Assembly: GCA_016712985.1 (NCBI GenBank) | Contig: JADJQA010000018.1 | Coordinates: 1 to 64,000, forward strand | DNA: 64,000 nucleotides | Origin: Sulfuritalea sp. | GTDB lineage: Bacteria; Pseudomonadota; Gammaproteobacteria; Burkholderiales; Rhodocyclaceae | Direction of reading: 5' to 3' | Part shown: positions 29,165-39,902 of the stretch, piece after piece | Position numbering within the stretch: position 1 is the stretch's first letter | How the letters are laid out: every line of letters starts with the position of its first letter | Translations under genes and position numbers: made by a program | The notes under the pieces: model-generated | What the model was told of the DNA's origin: nothing | Databases searched by the model: none | The model's input: the letters and a program-made list of their open reading frames with translations, nothing else

Positions 29165-30064
29165 TTGCGCCGGTTGGCACTGATCTTCTTGCTTGCCATG
29201 CCGGTGGCCGCCACGGCTGCCGAGCAGCGGACCTTCGCTACTCCGGAGGCGGCAGTCGATGCCCTGCATGCGGCCCTCAAGGCCAACGACGAAGCGGCGC
29301 TGTCGGCAATTTTCGGCGACAGGCACAAGGAGATGGTAGCCAGCGGCGATGCGGCGCAGAATGCCGCCGATCGCGCGAAGGCGGCCGAGGCGCTGACCGC
29401 GTTCCGCGTGCTGGACAGTCGCGGCGAGGATCGTCGCGTGCTGCTGATGGGCATCAACGCCTGGCCCTTGCCGATCCCGCTGGTGCGGAACGGTAGCGTC
29501 TGGCGCTTCGCCACCGAGGAGGGGGTCGAGGAAATGATCAACCGGCGCATCGGCGGCGACGAGAACAGCGCCATCGAAGTGATGCGCGCCTATGTCGATG
29601 CGCAACGCCAGTATGCCTCGGTAGATCGCGATGGCGACGGCGTGTTGCAGTATGCGCAAAAGCTCGCCAGCACGCCGGGCAAGCAGGACGGCCTTTACTG
29701 GCCGGCCGATGCTGCCAAGGGTGAGGAAGAGAGTCCCTTCGGGCCGCTGATCGCTGCCAGTTCGGCGTATCTCAAGGGGCATGCAAAGGGCGACCCCTTC
29801 CGCGGCTACCATTTCCGCATCCTGACGCGCCAGGGCAAGAGCGCCGCCGGCGGCGCCTACAGTTATGTCATCAACGGTCGCATGATCGCTGGCTTCGCCA
29901 TGGTCGCCTATCCGCATCTCTACGGCGCGAGCGGGGTCATGACCTTCATCGTCAACCACAACGGCAAGGTCTTCCAGAAGGATCTCGGCAAGGATTCCGA
30001 GAAGATCGGCGCCGCGATGACCAGTTTCGATCCGGGCCCCGGGTGGAAGGAAGTCACCCCTTGA
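29165..30064 (+). CDS. DUF2950 secreted protein
   Basis: 299 aa from a TTG at 29165, opening with a signal peptide (LALIFLLAMPVAATAAEQ). Family segments TPEAAVDALHAALKANDEAA, YVDAQRQYASVDRDGDGV, LYWPADAAKGEEESPFGPL and KGDPFRGYHFRILTRQGKSA are present. Envelope protein of unknown function that travels with DUF3300. A perfect ribosome site (AGGAGGTGACC) instead serves an ATG at 29096, in the same frame but stopped at 29150-29152, giving an 18-codon leader. The start is therefore uncertain: either a real coupled leader or a base error that created the stop. Confidence 0.82.
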   Translation: MRRLALIFLLAMPVAATAAEQRTFATPEAAVDALHAALKANDEAALSAIFGDRHKEMVASGDAAQNAADRAKAAEALTAFRVLDSRGEDRRVLLMGINAWPLPIPLVRNGSVWRFATEEGVEEMINRRIGGDENSAIEVMRAYVDAQRQYASVDRDGDGVLQYAQKLASTPGKQDGLYWPADAAKGEEESPFGPLIAASSAYLKGHAKGDPFRGYHFRILTRQGKSAAGGAYSYVINGRMIAGFAMVAYPHLYGASGVMTFIVNHNGKVFQKDLGKDSEKIGAAMTSFDPGPGWKEVTP

Positions 30065-30237
30065 GTAGCGCCTGACAGGCGCCGGATTTCGGTTCGGCGC
30101 TCGTGTAGGGAAATCGTTGCTAGCGGGCCGCAACGGGGTGTATCCGGCGCACCTTCAAACGTACCCCTTGATACGCCGGATCGTTCAGTCATGACGACAC
30201 TCGCGAAGACAGGCCGACGCACGAGGTCACCACCCCC

Positions 30238-32599
30238 ATGGCGTTTTCGCCGGCGCGCGCCGGGATCCTGGCGGCTGTCGCCCTCGCCTTGGCCCTCCTG
30301 GCGTTTTCCGCTCCCCTGCGGGCCGCTGCTCTGCTTGGTGTGGGCACCACGGCGTCGAGTCCGTCCGGCGGCGGCTCCCAAAGCACGTCCTGGGATGCCG
30401 GAAAAGTCCGCGCGGCACTGAAGGAGGCGGAAGATGACCTGGTTCAGTTCGAGAACAGCCCCATCCATTTGGGCAGCATCACGACGGACATCCCTCGTGA
30501 GGATATCGACAGGCGCAAGTTTTTCCTCAAGGAAACGGTCGATAATTTCAAGCTGCAACTGAGGAATCTGGAGCGGCTGGCAAGCGCCGGCCAGCAGCTC
30601 ACGAGGACGCGGCAGCACGTCGAGGCCTGGACAGGTTTCGACAACCCGCCGCCGTATCCGCTGGTCTTTGTCGATTTGCTGGCGCAGGAAGCGCAGGCGG
30701 TTGAAGACAAGCTGAAGGCGCTCGGCGCGAGACGGGAAACGCTCAGGGAAGTGCGCGATCAACTGACCCGCACGCTGCGCACCGGCGCGGGGAGCGAACG
30801 TCTGCAGGCAGAAAAGTCACAGCGTGCCACATTGATTGCGACCAGCACGGAGGCCTGGGCGACCGAACAGACCAAGGCTCATCTCAGAGCGCTGTCGGCG
30901 ATGAGCCAATCCCTGGGCATCGTTGACGAGCTTTTCGACATCGAGATTACTGCAACCAGACTCGCTGCCCAGCTTGCGAAAAAGAAACTTGAAAGCGCGG
31001 GGAGCAATGTCGTATTTCCCGAGTCAGACTATTCAAAAATTCAGGACAGCCTGGCCAACGAGAGGAGCCGCGCCGAGCGACTAATCAGCCTCGTGATGGA
31101 AGCCGGCCAGAAGGCATCGCTTGAGCTGGAAAGCCTGAATCAGGAAATAGCGGAGATTACCGCGGCGGAAATGCTTCGTGGCAGCGACCCCGCGACAATC
31201 AAGGATAAAGTCAGCGCACTGCAGAATGCCGCCGGGATCGCCCAGCTACGAAGCAAGGCTAGCGAAAGTCTGATTATGCCGTTCCGGGTAATCCCGCCCG
31301 CCCTGGAAATCAAGCTGTCCCTGGAGCTACCGCTACCGTTTTCGGCAAGCGCACACTGCCGAATTCGTCCGCGAGGCCACACAGGCTTACGCGAAGTACG
31401 CGGCCGCGCTTGCCCTGTTCGCGCGTTACATCGATCAGCAACTGGCCAGCGTCACCGCCGATGTTGCCGCCCTGAAGGACCGATCGCAAGGCGCCCTGGA
31501 GCAAACGCAGCAGGCAACAATTTCCACGCAACTGGCAATCCAACTTGATCGCGAGCAGCAGATCAGGGAAGCGCAGGCGCTGCTATCGTCCGCGCAATGG
31601 ATTGTTTCGCGACTCGGCGACGACCTGGGCGCCGAAAAATCGGAACGTGGCGTGATGGATCGCCTGGAGGTCGCTGCCCTCAGCGGCAAAGATGCGGCGA
31701 TGGCCATCTGGAACTACGAACTGTTTACGGCCGAGCAGACCATTGATGTGGATGGCCGCAAGGTTACCGGGGTCAGTAGCGTCACGATCGGCAAGATCGC
31801 TCGCGCCATCCTGATTTTTTCCTTCGGTGTTCTGCTGGCGGTGTGGCTGGGACGCACCGCAGAACGCTTTCTGGTGAATCGCATCGGCTACGATGCAATG
31901 CGCGCGCGCATCCTGCGCAAATGGATACTGACGCTGAGCCTTGCAATCCTGCTGGTTTCAGTACTGACCTGGGTCAATATTCCACTGACGGTCTTTGCCT
32001 TTCTCGGTGGCGCCATCGCGATCGGTATCGGCTTCGGCATGCAAAACCTCCTAAAGAACCTGATGAGCGGCCTGATGCTGCTTTTCGAGCGCCCGTTTCA
32101 GCCGGGTGATCTGATCGAGGTGGGCAACCTGAGGGGTACGGTCATCGAAATTGGCATTCGCTCGTCGATCATCCGCAGCGCAGACGGTGTCGACACGCTG
32201 ATCCCCAACAGCACCTTCCTCGAGCAGAATGTCACCAACTGGGTTCTTGAAAACCCGGCTGTGCGTTTCAAGATCACGATCGGCGTGGCCTACGGTTCGG
32301 ATGTCCGGGAAGTGGCCCGCCTGCTGATTGAATGCACCGAGCGCCACGGTCTGGTACTCAAGGAGCCCGCGCCGGATGTGCTGTTCGAGGATTTCGGGCC
32401 CGACGCGCTGAACTTCGGTCTGTACTACTGGGTTGCCATTGGCCCCAAGGCCAGTGGCGCCAAGGTCGCCAGCGACCTCCGCTTCATTGTCGAGAAATCG
32501 ATGAACGAGCATGGCATCGTAATAGCCTACCCGCAGCGCGATGTGCATATCGACTCGGCTCAAGCGCTCAAGATCGAGCTTGTCGACAACAGGCAGTGA
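30238..32599 (+). CDS. Large MscS-family mechanosensitive channel, one frameshift
   Basis: About 786 residues in joined frames. A signal peptide (LAAVALALALLAFSAPLRAA) is followed by a long coiled periplasmic region (KAEAL-type helices, for example LKEAEDDLVQFENSP, QAEKSQRATLIATSTEAW), then membrane segments and the MscS pore GAIAIGIGFGMQNLLKNLMS with the beta domain FERPFQPGDLIEVGNLRGTV and IPNSTFLEQNVTNWV. It resembles MscK/MscM-like channels that release solutes on osmotic downshift. The frame changes near 31335. Start 30238 gives the signal peptide at the N-terminus. Confidence 0.85.
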
Positions 32600-32699
32600 G
32601 AGCGCTGCTTGCCCTGGATGACTCTTGATGACCGCATCTGCCGCTGAAACCGGAAACTGCTCGATACCGCGGTCGCGGTCGGCTTGAGGCGGTCGGCCG

Positions 32700-33767
32700 T
32701 CAGTCGGCGTCCGTTTTGCCTCGCGGGTCGGCAATCCAGGCTTCGAGCAAGGTGTAAGTCACGGCCAGCACCACCGGGCCGACAAAAATGCCGATCAGCC
32801 CGAAACCCAGCAGGCCGCCAATGACGCCGGCAAAGATCAGCAGCAGCGGCAAATCCGCGCCTTTCTTGATCAGGATCGGGCGCAGGAAATTGTCCATGGT
32901 GCCGACAATCAGGCTCCATATCAGAAGAAAAATTCCCCACCCCGTGTCGCCCATCCAGAACATCCAGCCGACGGCGGGAAAGAGAATGAGCCCCGGCCCC
33001 AACTGGGCGATGCACAGCATCAGCATCACCGCCGTGAGCGGCGCGGCGAAAGGCACCCCGGCAACGGCCAGGCCGATGCCGCCAAGCACCGACTGAACGA
33101 TCGCAGTGACGCCTACCCCGAGGGCCACGCCACGGATCGCCAGCCCGGCCAGGATGATCGAGTTCTCACCGTGATCGCCAGCCAGGCGGCGGCCAAAACG
33201 CCTGACGCTACCCGCCGCCGCTTCGCCGCTGGCGTAGAGGATGGCCGACAAGAGCACGATCAGCAGAAACTGGATCAGCATGAAGCCCATGCCACCTGCC
33301 TGCGCAAGAACCCACCTGCCGAATTCAGCCGCGTGGGGCTCGGCTCGTGCCATCAGCCCCTGTGGGCCGGAATCGGCCAGTTGCCCCCAGAACGTGTTCA
33401 GTTTCTTGCCTATCAGCGGCAAGCCAGCCACCCACTCGGGCGGTTGCGGCAATCCTGACGTGACGAACGTCCTGGCCAGATTGGCTATGTCGTCGGCGTG
33501 ATCGACAATGGTAGCGATCGCCAGCCAGAGGGGAACCACCAGCAGCAGCAGCAAGGCCAGCGTCATTGCCGTTACGGCCAGCGCGCGCCGACCACCGAAC
33601 CGCTGCTCCAGCGACTTGAGCATCGGCCAGGTGGCCACCACGATCATCGTGGCCCACACCGTGGCCGCCAGGAACGGGCGCAGGACCCAGAGCGAGACCG
33701 CGATCATCAGCAGAAGGCAGAGGATTGCCAGTGTGGTGCGGGTCAGATCACGTTGAATTTCGGCCAT
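32700..33767 (-). CDS. AI-2E family transporter
   Basis: 355 aa from ATG 33767 (MAEIQRDLTRTTLAILCLLL). Eight or so hydrophobic segments (for example LLLLLVVPLWLAIATIVDHA, GFMLIQFLLIVLLSAILY) and the C-terminal FLRPILIKKGADLPLLLIFA, the family signature. Members include quorum-signal exporter TqsA and Na/H exchangers; the substrate here is unknown. The gene is convergent with the channel gene. A paralogue lies at 51807-52886. Confidence 0.87.
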   Translation of the reverse strand: MAEIQRDLTRTTLAILCLLLMIAVSLWVLRPFLAATVWATMIVVATWPMLKSLEQRFGGRRALAVTAMTLALLLLLVVPLWLAIATIVDHADDIANLARTFVTSGLPQPPEWVAGLPLIGKKLNTFWGQLADSGPQGLMARAEPHAAEFGRWVLAQAGGMGFMLIQFLLIVLLSAILYASGEAAAGSVRRFGRRLAGDHGENSIILAGLAIRGVALGVGVTAIVQSVLGGIGLAVAGVPFAAPLTAVMLMLCIAQLGPGLILFPAVGWMFWMGDTGWGIFLLIWSLIVGTMDNFLRPILIKKGADLPLLLIFAGVIGGLLGFGLIGIFVGPVVLAVTYTLLEAWIADPRGKTDAD

Positions 33768-33852
33768 TCGGGGCCTCACTTGAAAAAATGGAAATTGCAT
33801 TTTACCGGAAGGCAGGATATGCGGCACGTTCCGCTTGTCTTCGGCGATCTTC

Positions 33853-33874
33853 CGCCGTCGCGTCGGCGCCGACT
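33853..33874 (-). repeat. Dispersed 22-bp motif, copy f (divergent)
   Basis: The reverse complement reads AGTCGGCGCCGACGCGACGGCG. It differs at three positions from the other copies outside the variable pair. It lies between the AI-2E gene and xthA. Confidence 0.4.
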
Positions 33875-34011
33875 CTCATGTTGGCAAAGGGGCTGGATCC
33901 CCCGCCTGGGGGCGGTATGATCGGCCCACCACGAACTGAATATCGCCCGTCGGTGATCCACGGGACGACATTGGCGGACAAGCAAGCCCGTAAAGACAAG
34001 GCCGATCTGAT

Positions 34012-34779
34012 ATGAAAATCGCGACATGGAACGTCAATTCCCTCAAGGTGCGCCTGCCGCATGTGCTCGACTGGCTGGCGGCGACCCAGGCCGACGTGCT
34101 TTGCCTGCAGGAAACCAAGATGGAGGACAAGGTCTTCCCCTATGCCGAACTGGAAGCCGCCGGTTATCGCGCCGCGCACAACGGGCAGAAGACCTATAAC
34201 GGCGTCGCCATCCTGGCGCGCGGCAAGCTGGCGGACGTGCGCTGCGACATCCCCGATTTCGCCGACGAGCAGAGGCGCGTGCTCGCCGCCACGGTGGATG
34301 GCCGGCGCATCGTCTGCGCCTACATGCCCAACGGGCAGGCGGTCGGTTCCGACAAGTACGAGTACAAGCTGCGCTGGCTGGCGGCCCTGGCCGGCTGCGT
34401 GCGCGAGGAGTTGCAGCGCTGGCCAAACCTCGCCTTGCTGGGCGACTACAACATCGCGCCGGAAGATCGCGACGTCCATGATCCCGTGGCATGGAAGGAC
34501 CAGATTCTGTGCAGCGAACCCGAGCGCGCCGCGTTTCGGCAGTTTCTCGACCTGGGTCTGGCCGATGCGTTCCGTCTCTTCCAACAGCCGCAGAAGATAT
34601 ACTCGTGGTGGGATTACCGGCAAATGGGCTTTCGCCTCAATCGCGGCTTGCGCATCGACCATATCCTGCTCTCGAAGCCACTGGCTGCGGCATGCCGCGC
34701 CTGCGTCATCGACAAGGCGCCGCGCAAGCTGGAGAGGCCTTCCGACCATGCTCCCGTGATGGCCACGCTGGAGGCTTGA
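34012..34779 (+). CDS. xthA: Exodeoxyribonuclease III / AP endonuclease
   Basis: 255 aa, intact. Cleaves DNA at abasic sites and trims 3' ends. Motifs: ATWNVNSLKVRLPHVLDWL, LQETKMED, the catalytic pair in LLGDYNIAPEDRDVHDP, WWDYRQMGFRLNRGLRIDH, and SDHAPVMATL at the C-terminus. The crp-type gene starts 5 bp after the stop. Confidence 0.95.
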   Translation: MKIATWNVNSLKVRLPHVLDWLAATQADVLCLQETKMEDKVFPYAELEAAGYRAAHNGQKTYNGVAILARGKLADVRCDIPDFADEQRRVLAATVDGRRIVCAYMPNGQAVGSDKYEYKLRWLAALAGCVREELQRWPNLALLGDYNIAPEDRDVHDPVAWKDQILCSEPERAAFRQFLDLGLADAFRLFQQPQKIYSWWDYRQMGFRLNRGLRIDHILLSKPLAAACRACVIDKAPRKLERPSDHAPVMATLEA

Positions 34780-34784
34780 CCGGG

Positions 34785-35501
34785 GTGAAAGCGAAGCTTC
34801 AGGCGAGGCCGGCGTCGGTTTCAGCGACGTCGAGCGAAGCCGCCGAAACCGATGCCGAAGCGCTGGTCGCGCTCTATCCGGTCCTGGCAAGGCTGCCGGC
34901 CGGGCTGCTAAGCCGCATCGGCAACAGCTTGCAGACTTTGTCGCTGCCTTCCGGTGCCACGGTATTCGACGAGCGCCAGCCGTGCCGGGGTTTCCCTTTC
35001 GTTCTTGGTGGGGCGATCCGCGTCCTCAAGGTCAGCGCCAATGGACGCGAGCTGCCGCTGTATCGGGTGGTGGCGGGCGAGAACTGCATCATCACCTCGA
35101 GCTGCCTGCTCGGTCACGCCGACTACAACGCGCGGGGCCTGACCGAGGGGGCGACGAGCCTGGCGCTGCTGCCGCGCGAATTGTTCGACGAGATGCTGGG
35201 CGAGCCGGCCTTTCGCGATTTCGTGTTTTCGCTGTTCTCCGAGCGCATGGCCGAACTGATGCAACTGGTGGAGGAGGTGGCTTTCCGCAAGCTCGACCAG
35301 CGCCTGGCGGCGCTGCTGCTGGGCAAGGGGCGCGTGGTGCACGCCACCCACCAGCAGTTGGCGGATGAACTCGGCAGCGTGCGCGAAATCGTCAGCCGGC
35401 TGCTCAAGGGCTTTGCCGAGCAGGGACTGGTGCGGCTCGGTCGTGAGCAGGTGGAGCTACTCGACCCCGGCGGCTTGCGCCGGGTTGCCTCTGTGACTTA
35501 G
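34785..35501 (+). CDS. Crp/Fnr family regulator
   Basis: 238 aa from a GTG at 34785, 5 bp after xthA, with GGAGG at the end of xthA as ribosome site. The cyclic-nucleotide-binding fold (LPSGATVFDERQPCRGFPF, ELPLYRVVAGENCIITSS) is followed by a helix-turn-helix (QLADELGSVREIVSRLLKGF). No FNR-type iron-sulfur cysteine cluster is seen at the N-terminus. The effector is unknown. In many related genomes a DUF2892 gene follows; here DUF2892 is at 53602, 18 kb away, with a copy of this gene's last 40 bp in front. Confidence 0.88.
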   Translation: MKAKLQARPASVSATSSEAAETDAEALVALYPVLARLPAGLLSRIGNSLQTLSLPSGATVFDERQPCRGFPFVLGGAIRVLKVSANGRELPLYRVVAGENCIITSSCLLGHADYNARGLTEGATSLALLPRELFDEMLGEPAFRDFVFSLFSERMAELMQLVEEVAFRKLDQRLAALLLGKGRVVHATHQQLADELGSVREIVSRLLKGFAEQGLVRLGREQVELLDPGGLRRVASVT

Positions 35502-35503
35502 GT
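35463..35503 (+). repeat. Direct repeat, left copy (3' end of crp-type gene)
   Basis: GACCCCGGCGGCTTGCGCC followed by GGGTTGCCTCTGTGACTTAG and GT. It contains a CCCGGCG/CGCCGGG hairpin. It matches 53496-53535 with two substitutions and one C indel. Together they bracket about 18 kb. Confidence 0.6.
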
Positions 35504-35622
35504 GGCTGGGGGCGGCAGGCAACCAGACCAATCTTCATGCATGAGTGACACGGCACCCCTGACGATGAAACACGCGAAAAGCGAATTAAAGGCCCGCCCC
35601 TCCCATCCGCTTCGCGGCCCAC

Positions 35623-35760
35623 GGCTGGCTTTGCACAGCCAGCCGGCTGCGGCGGCGCGACGCATGCGTCGCGAATTCCCGCCTCGCCCCCTCACGGGGC
35701 GCCTTCTGATGCCCCTGCGGAGTGGCTAAGCCGGCAAACGACGCGGGCAAAGCCACTCCG
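35623..35760. repeat. Cluster of hairpins
   Basis: Four strong inverted repeats in 138 bp: GGCTGGCT-N6-AGCCAGCC (35623-35644), the perfect 18-bp palindrome CGCGACGCATGCGTCGCG (35656-35673), GCCCC-N5-GGGGC (35686-35700), and CGGAGTGGCT-N23-AGCCACTCCG (35718-35760). It lies in the 530-bp gap between the crp-type gene and the next regulator; apart from these and one 22-bp motif I see no gene there. Confidence 0.6.
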
Positions 35761-35832
35761 GATGGTCAGCTCGCTTCGCTCGACTGTCACCAGTCGCTCC
35801 GAACGAGTTGTTTCGCGCTAACCAGAGGCAAG

Positions 35833-35854
35833 AGTCGGCGCTGGGGGGCGGCGA
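35833..35854 (+). repeat. Dispersed 22-bp motif, copy c
   Basis: AGTCGGCGCTGG then GGGGCGGCGA; only the first 12 bases match fully. It is inside the left edge of the 18-kb block, in opposite orientation to copy e at the right edge. Confidence 0.4.
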
Positions 35855-36031
35855 TAGCGGGAGAGAATCCCGCGCCCTCATCGCCATCAGCGATGGCTGA
35901 ATAGGAGTGAGCCGGTGAGTATCGAAAATGGCAGTGTTTCTAGCCGAGCTGTGTTTTTCGATTATGGGATTGACGTGCGTCAATAGATGCGCGCATATTG
36001 GTACGAAGTTTCGCCAGGAGGAACCCGGAGC

Positions 36032-38973
36032 ATGGCAACGCACCCAACATCCGATAGTTCTTCGACCGCGACGTCTCTGCGGCTCCGGTTCGACGCGTTC
36101 GAGCTCGACGAAGCCGATGCCCGTCTGACGCGCGATGGCGAACCCATGGCGCTCGCGCCCAAGCCGTTCGAGGTGTTGTGCGCGCTCGCGCGCAAACCGC
36201 GAATGCTCGTCACGAAGAATGCATTGCTGGACAGCGTGTGGGGGCACCGCTTTGTCAGCGACTCGGTGCTCAAGACGACCGTCAGCGCATTGCGCGCAGC
36301 ACTGGGTGACGACCCGAAACAACCGCGCTACATCGAGACGGTGTCGCGGCGCGGGTATCGCTTCATTGGTAGGGTGAGCGCGGCTGCGACGCCCGGCGAG
36401 TCACCGCCAGCCACAATGAGCTCGGCGGCTGATGAGCTATCGGGGAATCCATTGTCGATCACCGGCCGATCAGATGCCATCGAGCGGCTGCGGGCCGCAT
36501 GGCGTCTCGCGTGTTCAGGCAAGCGCCAGATCGTGTGGGTCGCGGGTGAGCCCGGCGTGGGCAAGACCACGCTGATCGAGTATTTCGTGGCCGAAGTCGG
36601 CGAGGGCAACTGCGCCCACGGTCAGTGCATCGAACAGTCTGGTGCGGGCGAGCCCTACCTTTCTGCTCTTGAAGCGCTCTCGACCTTGTCCCGCCGCGAT
36701 CCGTCGTTAGGCGCATTGATACGTGCACTGGCGCCAACCTGGCTGCTGCAGCTTCCGTGGCTGAGCAGTGCCGAGGAACGCGATGTCTTGCGGCGTGAGC
36801 TTTCCGGCTCGGGCCCGGCTCGTATGATGCGCGAGTTTGGTGAGCTGTTGGAGCGTTACACGGAGAATCGGCCGTTACTGCTTGTGACCGAGGACCTGCA
36901 CTGGAGCGGCCAAGCGACGGTGCAGCTCATCGACCACATTGCGCGCCGGCGCGGCTCGACACGACTGCTGTGGCTCGCAAGCTTCCGACTTACCGAGATT
37001 ATCGCCACCGACCATCCGCTCAAATCATTGCGCCACGAGCTGCGGCTTCACGGCCTGTCCGACGAGATCTTGCTCGACGCGTTTTCCGAAGAGGAGGTGG
37101 CCGATTATGTCGCCGCAAGAATTCCGGGCCTTGCGGCCGAGGAAGCATTCGTGCGCGCGCTGCATGCCCGCACCGAGGGGCTGCCTTTGTTCGTCGCCGA
37201 CGTCGTGAATGATCTCGTGGAGTGGGGAGAGCGCGCGACCGAGGGTGAAGCATCCGCGCGCCAGTGTCTCTCGTCGATGGCAATACCGGAGAACCTGGCC
37301 GGCGTCATCGATCAGTACATCCAGCGGCTCACGCCGGCGGAGCGCACGCTGCTCGAGGCGGCGAGCGTTTGCGGCATGCAGTTCCGGCTCACCACCGTTG
37401 CGGAGGTGCTGCAAGTCGATGTTGCAGTGCTGGGTGCATCATGCGCGGAGCTGGTGCGCCGACAGCGATGGCTGACTCAGGCCCCGCTGGAGCGGCCGAA
37501 CGCCGCAAGCGACGTGCTCTACACGTTCCGGCACGCGCTCTACCGCGAGGTGCTGTACAACCAGATCGGTCCTGTCGCCCACGCGGGCTCCATCTCAAGG
37601 TTGCTGCCGCACTGGAGCGCGAGCGTGCGAATGGAGCGAATGTCACGGCCGCCGACCTTGCGTCCCACCTTGAGCTCGGTCACCAGTACATCCCCGCAAT
37701 CCGCTACTACGTCGAAGCCGCCGAGTGGGCTCTGATGAACTTCAGCCCCGCCCGGACGATGGAACTTACGGAACGGGCGTTGGCGCTTCTCCGACTGATC
37801 GCCGGGAGCGATGAACAAGCAGGGCTTGAGATCAGCCTCGCCACGCTGCGGGGCACGGCCGCCATTCAGGTGCACGGCATAAGCTCGATCCACGTAAAGC
37901 AGGCGCTCCAACGCGCGCAATCCCTGCTCGACGACTTGCCGCACCATCCATTACGGGGATTGGTTCTCCATCCGCTGGGACTCTCACTTTACCTGAGGGG
38001 GGAACTCGACGAGGCCGAGGCGCTTGCCCGGCGCAGCGAAAGTCTGTCGGCAGCGACCGGAGATCGGACGGCCCTGCTTTGCGCGTGCGTGACCCATGGA
38101 TTGATTCAGCACTTGCGCGGCCGGCCGCGCATCGCGCGGGACTGGCTCGAGAAAGCTCTCGATGCAGGTCGCAATCTCGATGCGAGCGCATCGCCCGCCG
38201 TCTTCGTCGCGGATCCGAGCGTCATTATCCTCGGCATGCTCGCGCTCGACTCGTTGCACCTGGGGCTGGTGGAGCAGGGGCGCGAACGCCTCGCCGCCGC
38301 ATACCGGCGCGCGCGCGATCTGCGTGTCCCGCCGCCACAAATGGCGGCACTCTGGCTGGAGGGTCGGTTCGAGGTGCGGCTGGGCAATCCGGCACGCGTC
38401 GCAGACATTTCCGAGCAGTTGCGAGTATTGGCGGACGAGCACGCACTGGCCGGCGCCCAGGCGGCACATCTTTGGTTTCGAGGCTGGTCGCAGGTACAAC
38501 TTGGCGATCCGCGCGCCGGCTGTCGCATGATACGCGAAGGGTACGAGTCAAGCGTTCTGCTCGGCATGCGAGCGTGGGCAAGCGAAACGCTCGGTTATGC
38601 CGCGGAAGCGCTTGCGAGCGCCGGCGATTGGGCCGGGGCCCGGCAGCAACTCGACGAAGCGATGCAGTGCGCCGATGCGATCGGCGAACGGGAGTACCTG
38701 CCGCAGTTGCTCGTGCTCGACGCGCGAATTGCGTATGCCGTCGGCGAAAGCAAGCGGGCGGGCGAATCGATACGGCAGGCCATCGCCGAAGCCCGCGCTC
38801 AGGAAGCACCGTGGCTCGAGATGATTGCGCTTTGCGCGCTCTGCGAGCGCAACGACGCAACTACTCGTGACCGGGAGGCGCTCCGTCTCGTGCTCGAAAG
38901 AGTTGCCGGGGGCCGTGACACGCCGCCGGTCGCAACAGCTCTGGCATTGCTCGAAGGCATGCGCGGAGCCTGA
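36032..38973 (+). CDS. wHTH-AAA-TPR transcriptional regulator, one frameshift
   Basis: About 980 residues from the ATG at 36032 behind AGGAGGAACCCGGAGC. The N-terminus is an OmpR/PhoB-type winged helix (LRFDAFELDEADARLTRDGE, VLKTTVSALRAALGDDPKQ, IETVSRRGYRFIG; residues about 15-115). Next is a STAND/AAA ATPase with Walker A AGEPGVGKTTLIEYF and Walker B-like LLVTEDLHW, then TPR-like helices to the C-terminus (LHPLGLSLYLRGELDEAEAL, LEKALDAGRNLDAS). The frame changes near 37590. Such CadC/MalT-like regulators act on an unknown signal. It is the only transcription regulator in the 18-kb block and is not divergently placed against the efflux genes, so its target is open. Confidence 0.85.
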
Positions 38974-39032
38974 CAGGGCACGCCGCCCGGCGCCGCGCTC
39001 CAGGCTTGAGATCGACCGTCACCCCATCTCCA

Positions 39033-39836
39033 TCAACGTGTCTCGTTGAGCCGCTCGACCAGATCGCGCCGCCAATTCGGAAACCCGGCCTCGAGCACCT
39101 TCGGCAGTTCGGCCGCCGGCAACGCCGGACTCCAGAACCACCCCTGTCCGCAGTCGACGCCGGCAGCCTGCAGAAAAAACGCCTGCGCCGCGGTCTCCAC
39201 ACCCTCAGCAACAACCCGCGCGCGTATCAAGGATGCCAGCGCGATGATACCCCGCAGCAGCCGCTCGGCCGTCACATCCTTGGTCAGCAGCGCGACCTGC
39301 GAGCAGTCCAATTTCAGGATATCGATGGTGAGACCGAGCATTTGCGCGATGCCGCTGTGCCCGGTGCCGAAATCATCCACCGCCAGCCGGATTCGGTTCT
39401 GCCGCCCGAGTTCGAGCGCGGCGCGCCCTTGCGCGCCGAGCGCCTGCCGCTCCGTTATCTCGCAGACAAGACGGTCTTGATAGGGCACCAGGTCAAGTTC
39501 AACGAGCATGTCGCAGATCGGCGCCTCGCCGAGCGGCGTTCGCGCGCCAAGTATCGCCGGTGGCACGTTTACGCTGACGTAAAAACCTGGGTAGCGTTCG
39601 AACATTGGCACCGTGTCGCGACGGATCATGCCCAGCAATCGCCGCATCAGGCGGTCGAGCAGAACCGGATCACTTTCGATCTGCTCGATGACCGGGCCGA
39701 TCGAACCCGCCCTGCCGCCGACGTCGACGATCCGCAACAAGGCCTCGAAACCCGCGATAGTGCCGGTATTGAGATCGACAATCGGCTGGTAGTGCACGGT
39801 CATGCGCTCCAGCATCATCAGGAGATCCTGGTTCAT
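39033..39836 (-). CDS. EAL-domain cyclic-di-GMP phosphodiesterase
   Basis: 267 aa, a stand-alone EAL domain. Catalytic residues appear present: Glu in FEALLRI, Asn in FYVSVNVPP, Glu in CEITERQALG, the DDFGTGHSG loop, Lys-Leu-Asp in DILKLDCSQV, AEGVETAAQA and Gln in GQGWFWSPAL. It is therefore likely active, lowering cyclic-di-GMP. No GGDEF, PAS or membrane part, so localisation is cytosolic. Start at ATG 39836 lacks a clear ribosome site. It is last in the minus-strand series after phaC and fabI. Confidence 0.88.
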   Translation of the reverse strand: MNQDLLMMLERMTVHYQPIVDLNTGTIAGFEALLRIVDVGGRAGSIGPVIEQIESDPVLLDRLMRRLLGMIRRDTVPMFERYPGFYVSVNVPPAILGARTPLGEAPICDMLVELDLVPYQDRLVCEITERQALGAQGRAALELGRQNRIRLAVDDFGTGHSGIAQMLGLTIDILKLDCSQVALLTKDVTAERLLRGIIALASLIRARVVAEGVETAAQAFFLQAAGVDCGQGWFWSPALPAAELPKVLEAGFPNWRRDLVERLNETR

Positions 39837-39902
39837 TAGTCCGGCCCCGCGATCAGACGCGCTGCTCGATCGGCGGCGACGCCGAGGCGAGATCCCCTCT
39901 GC

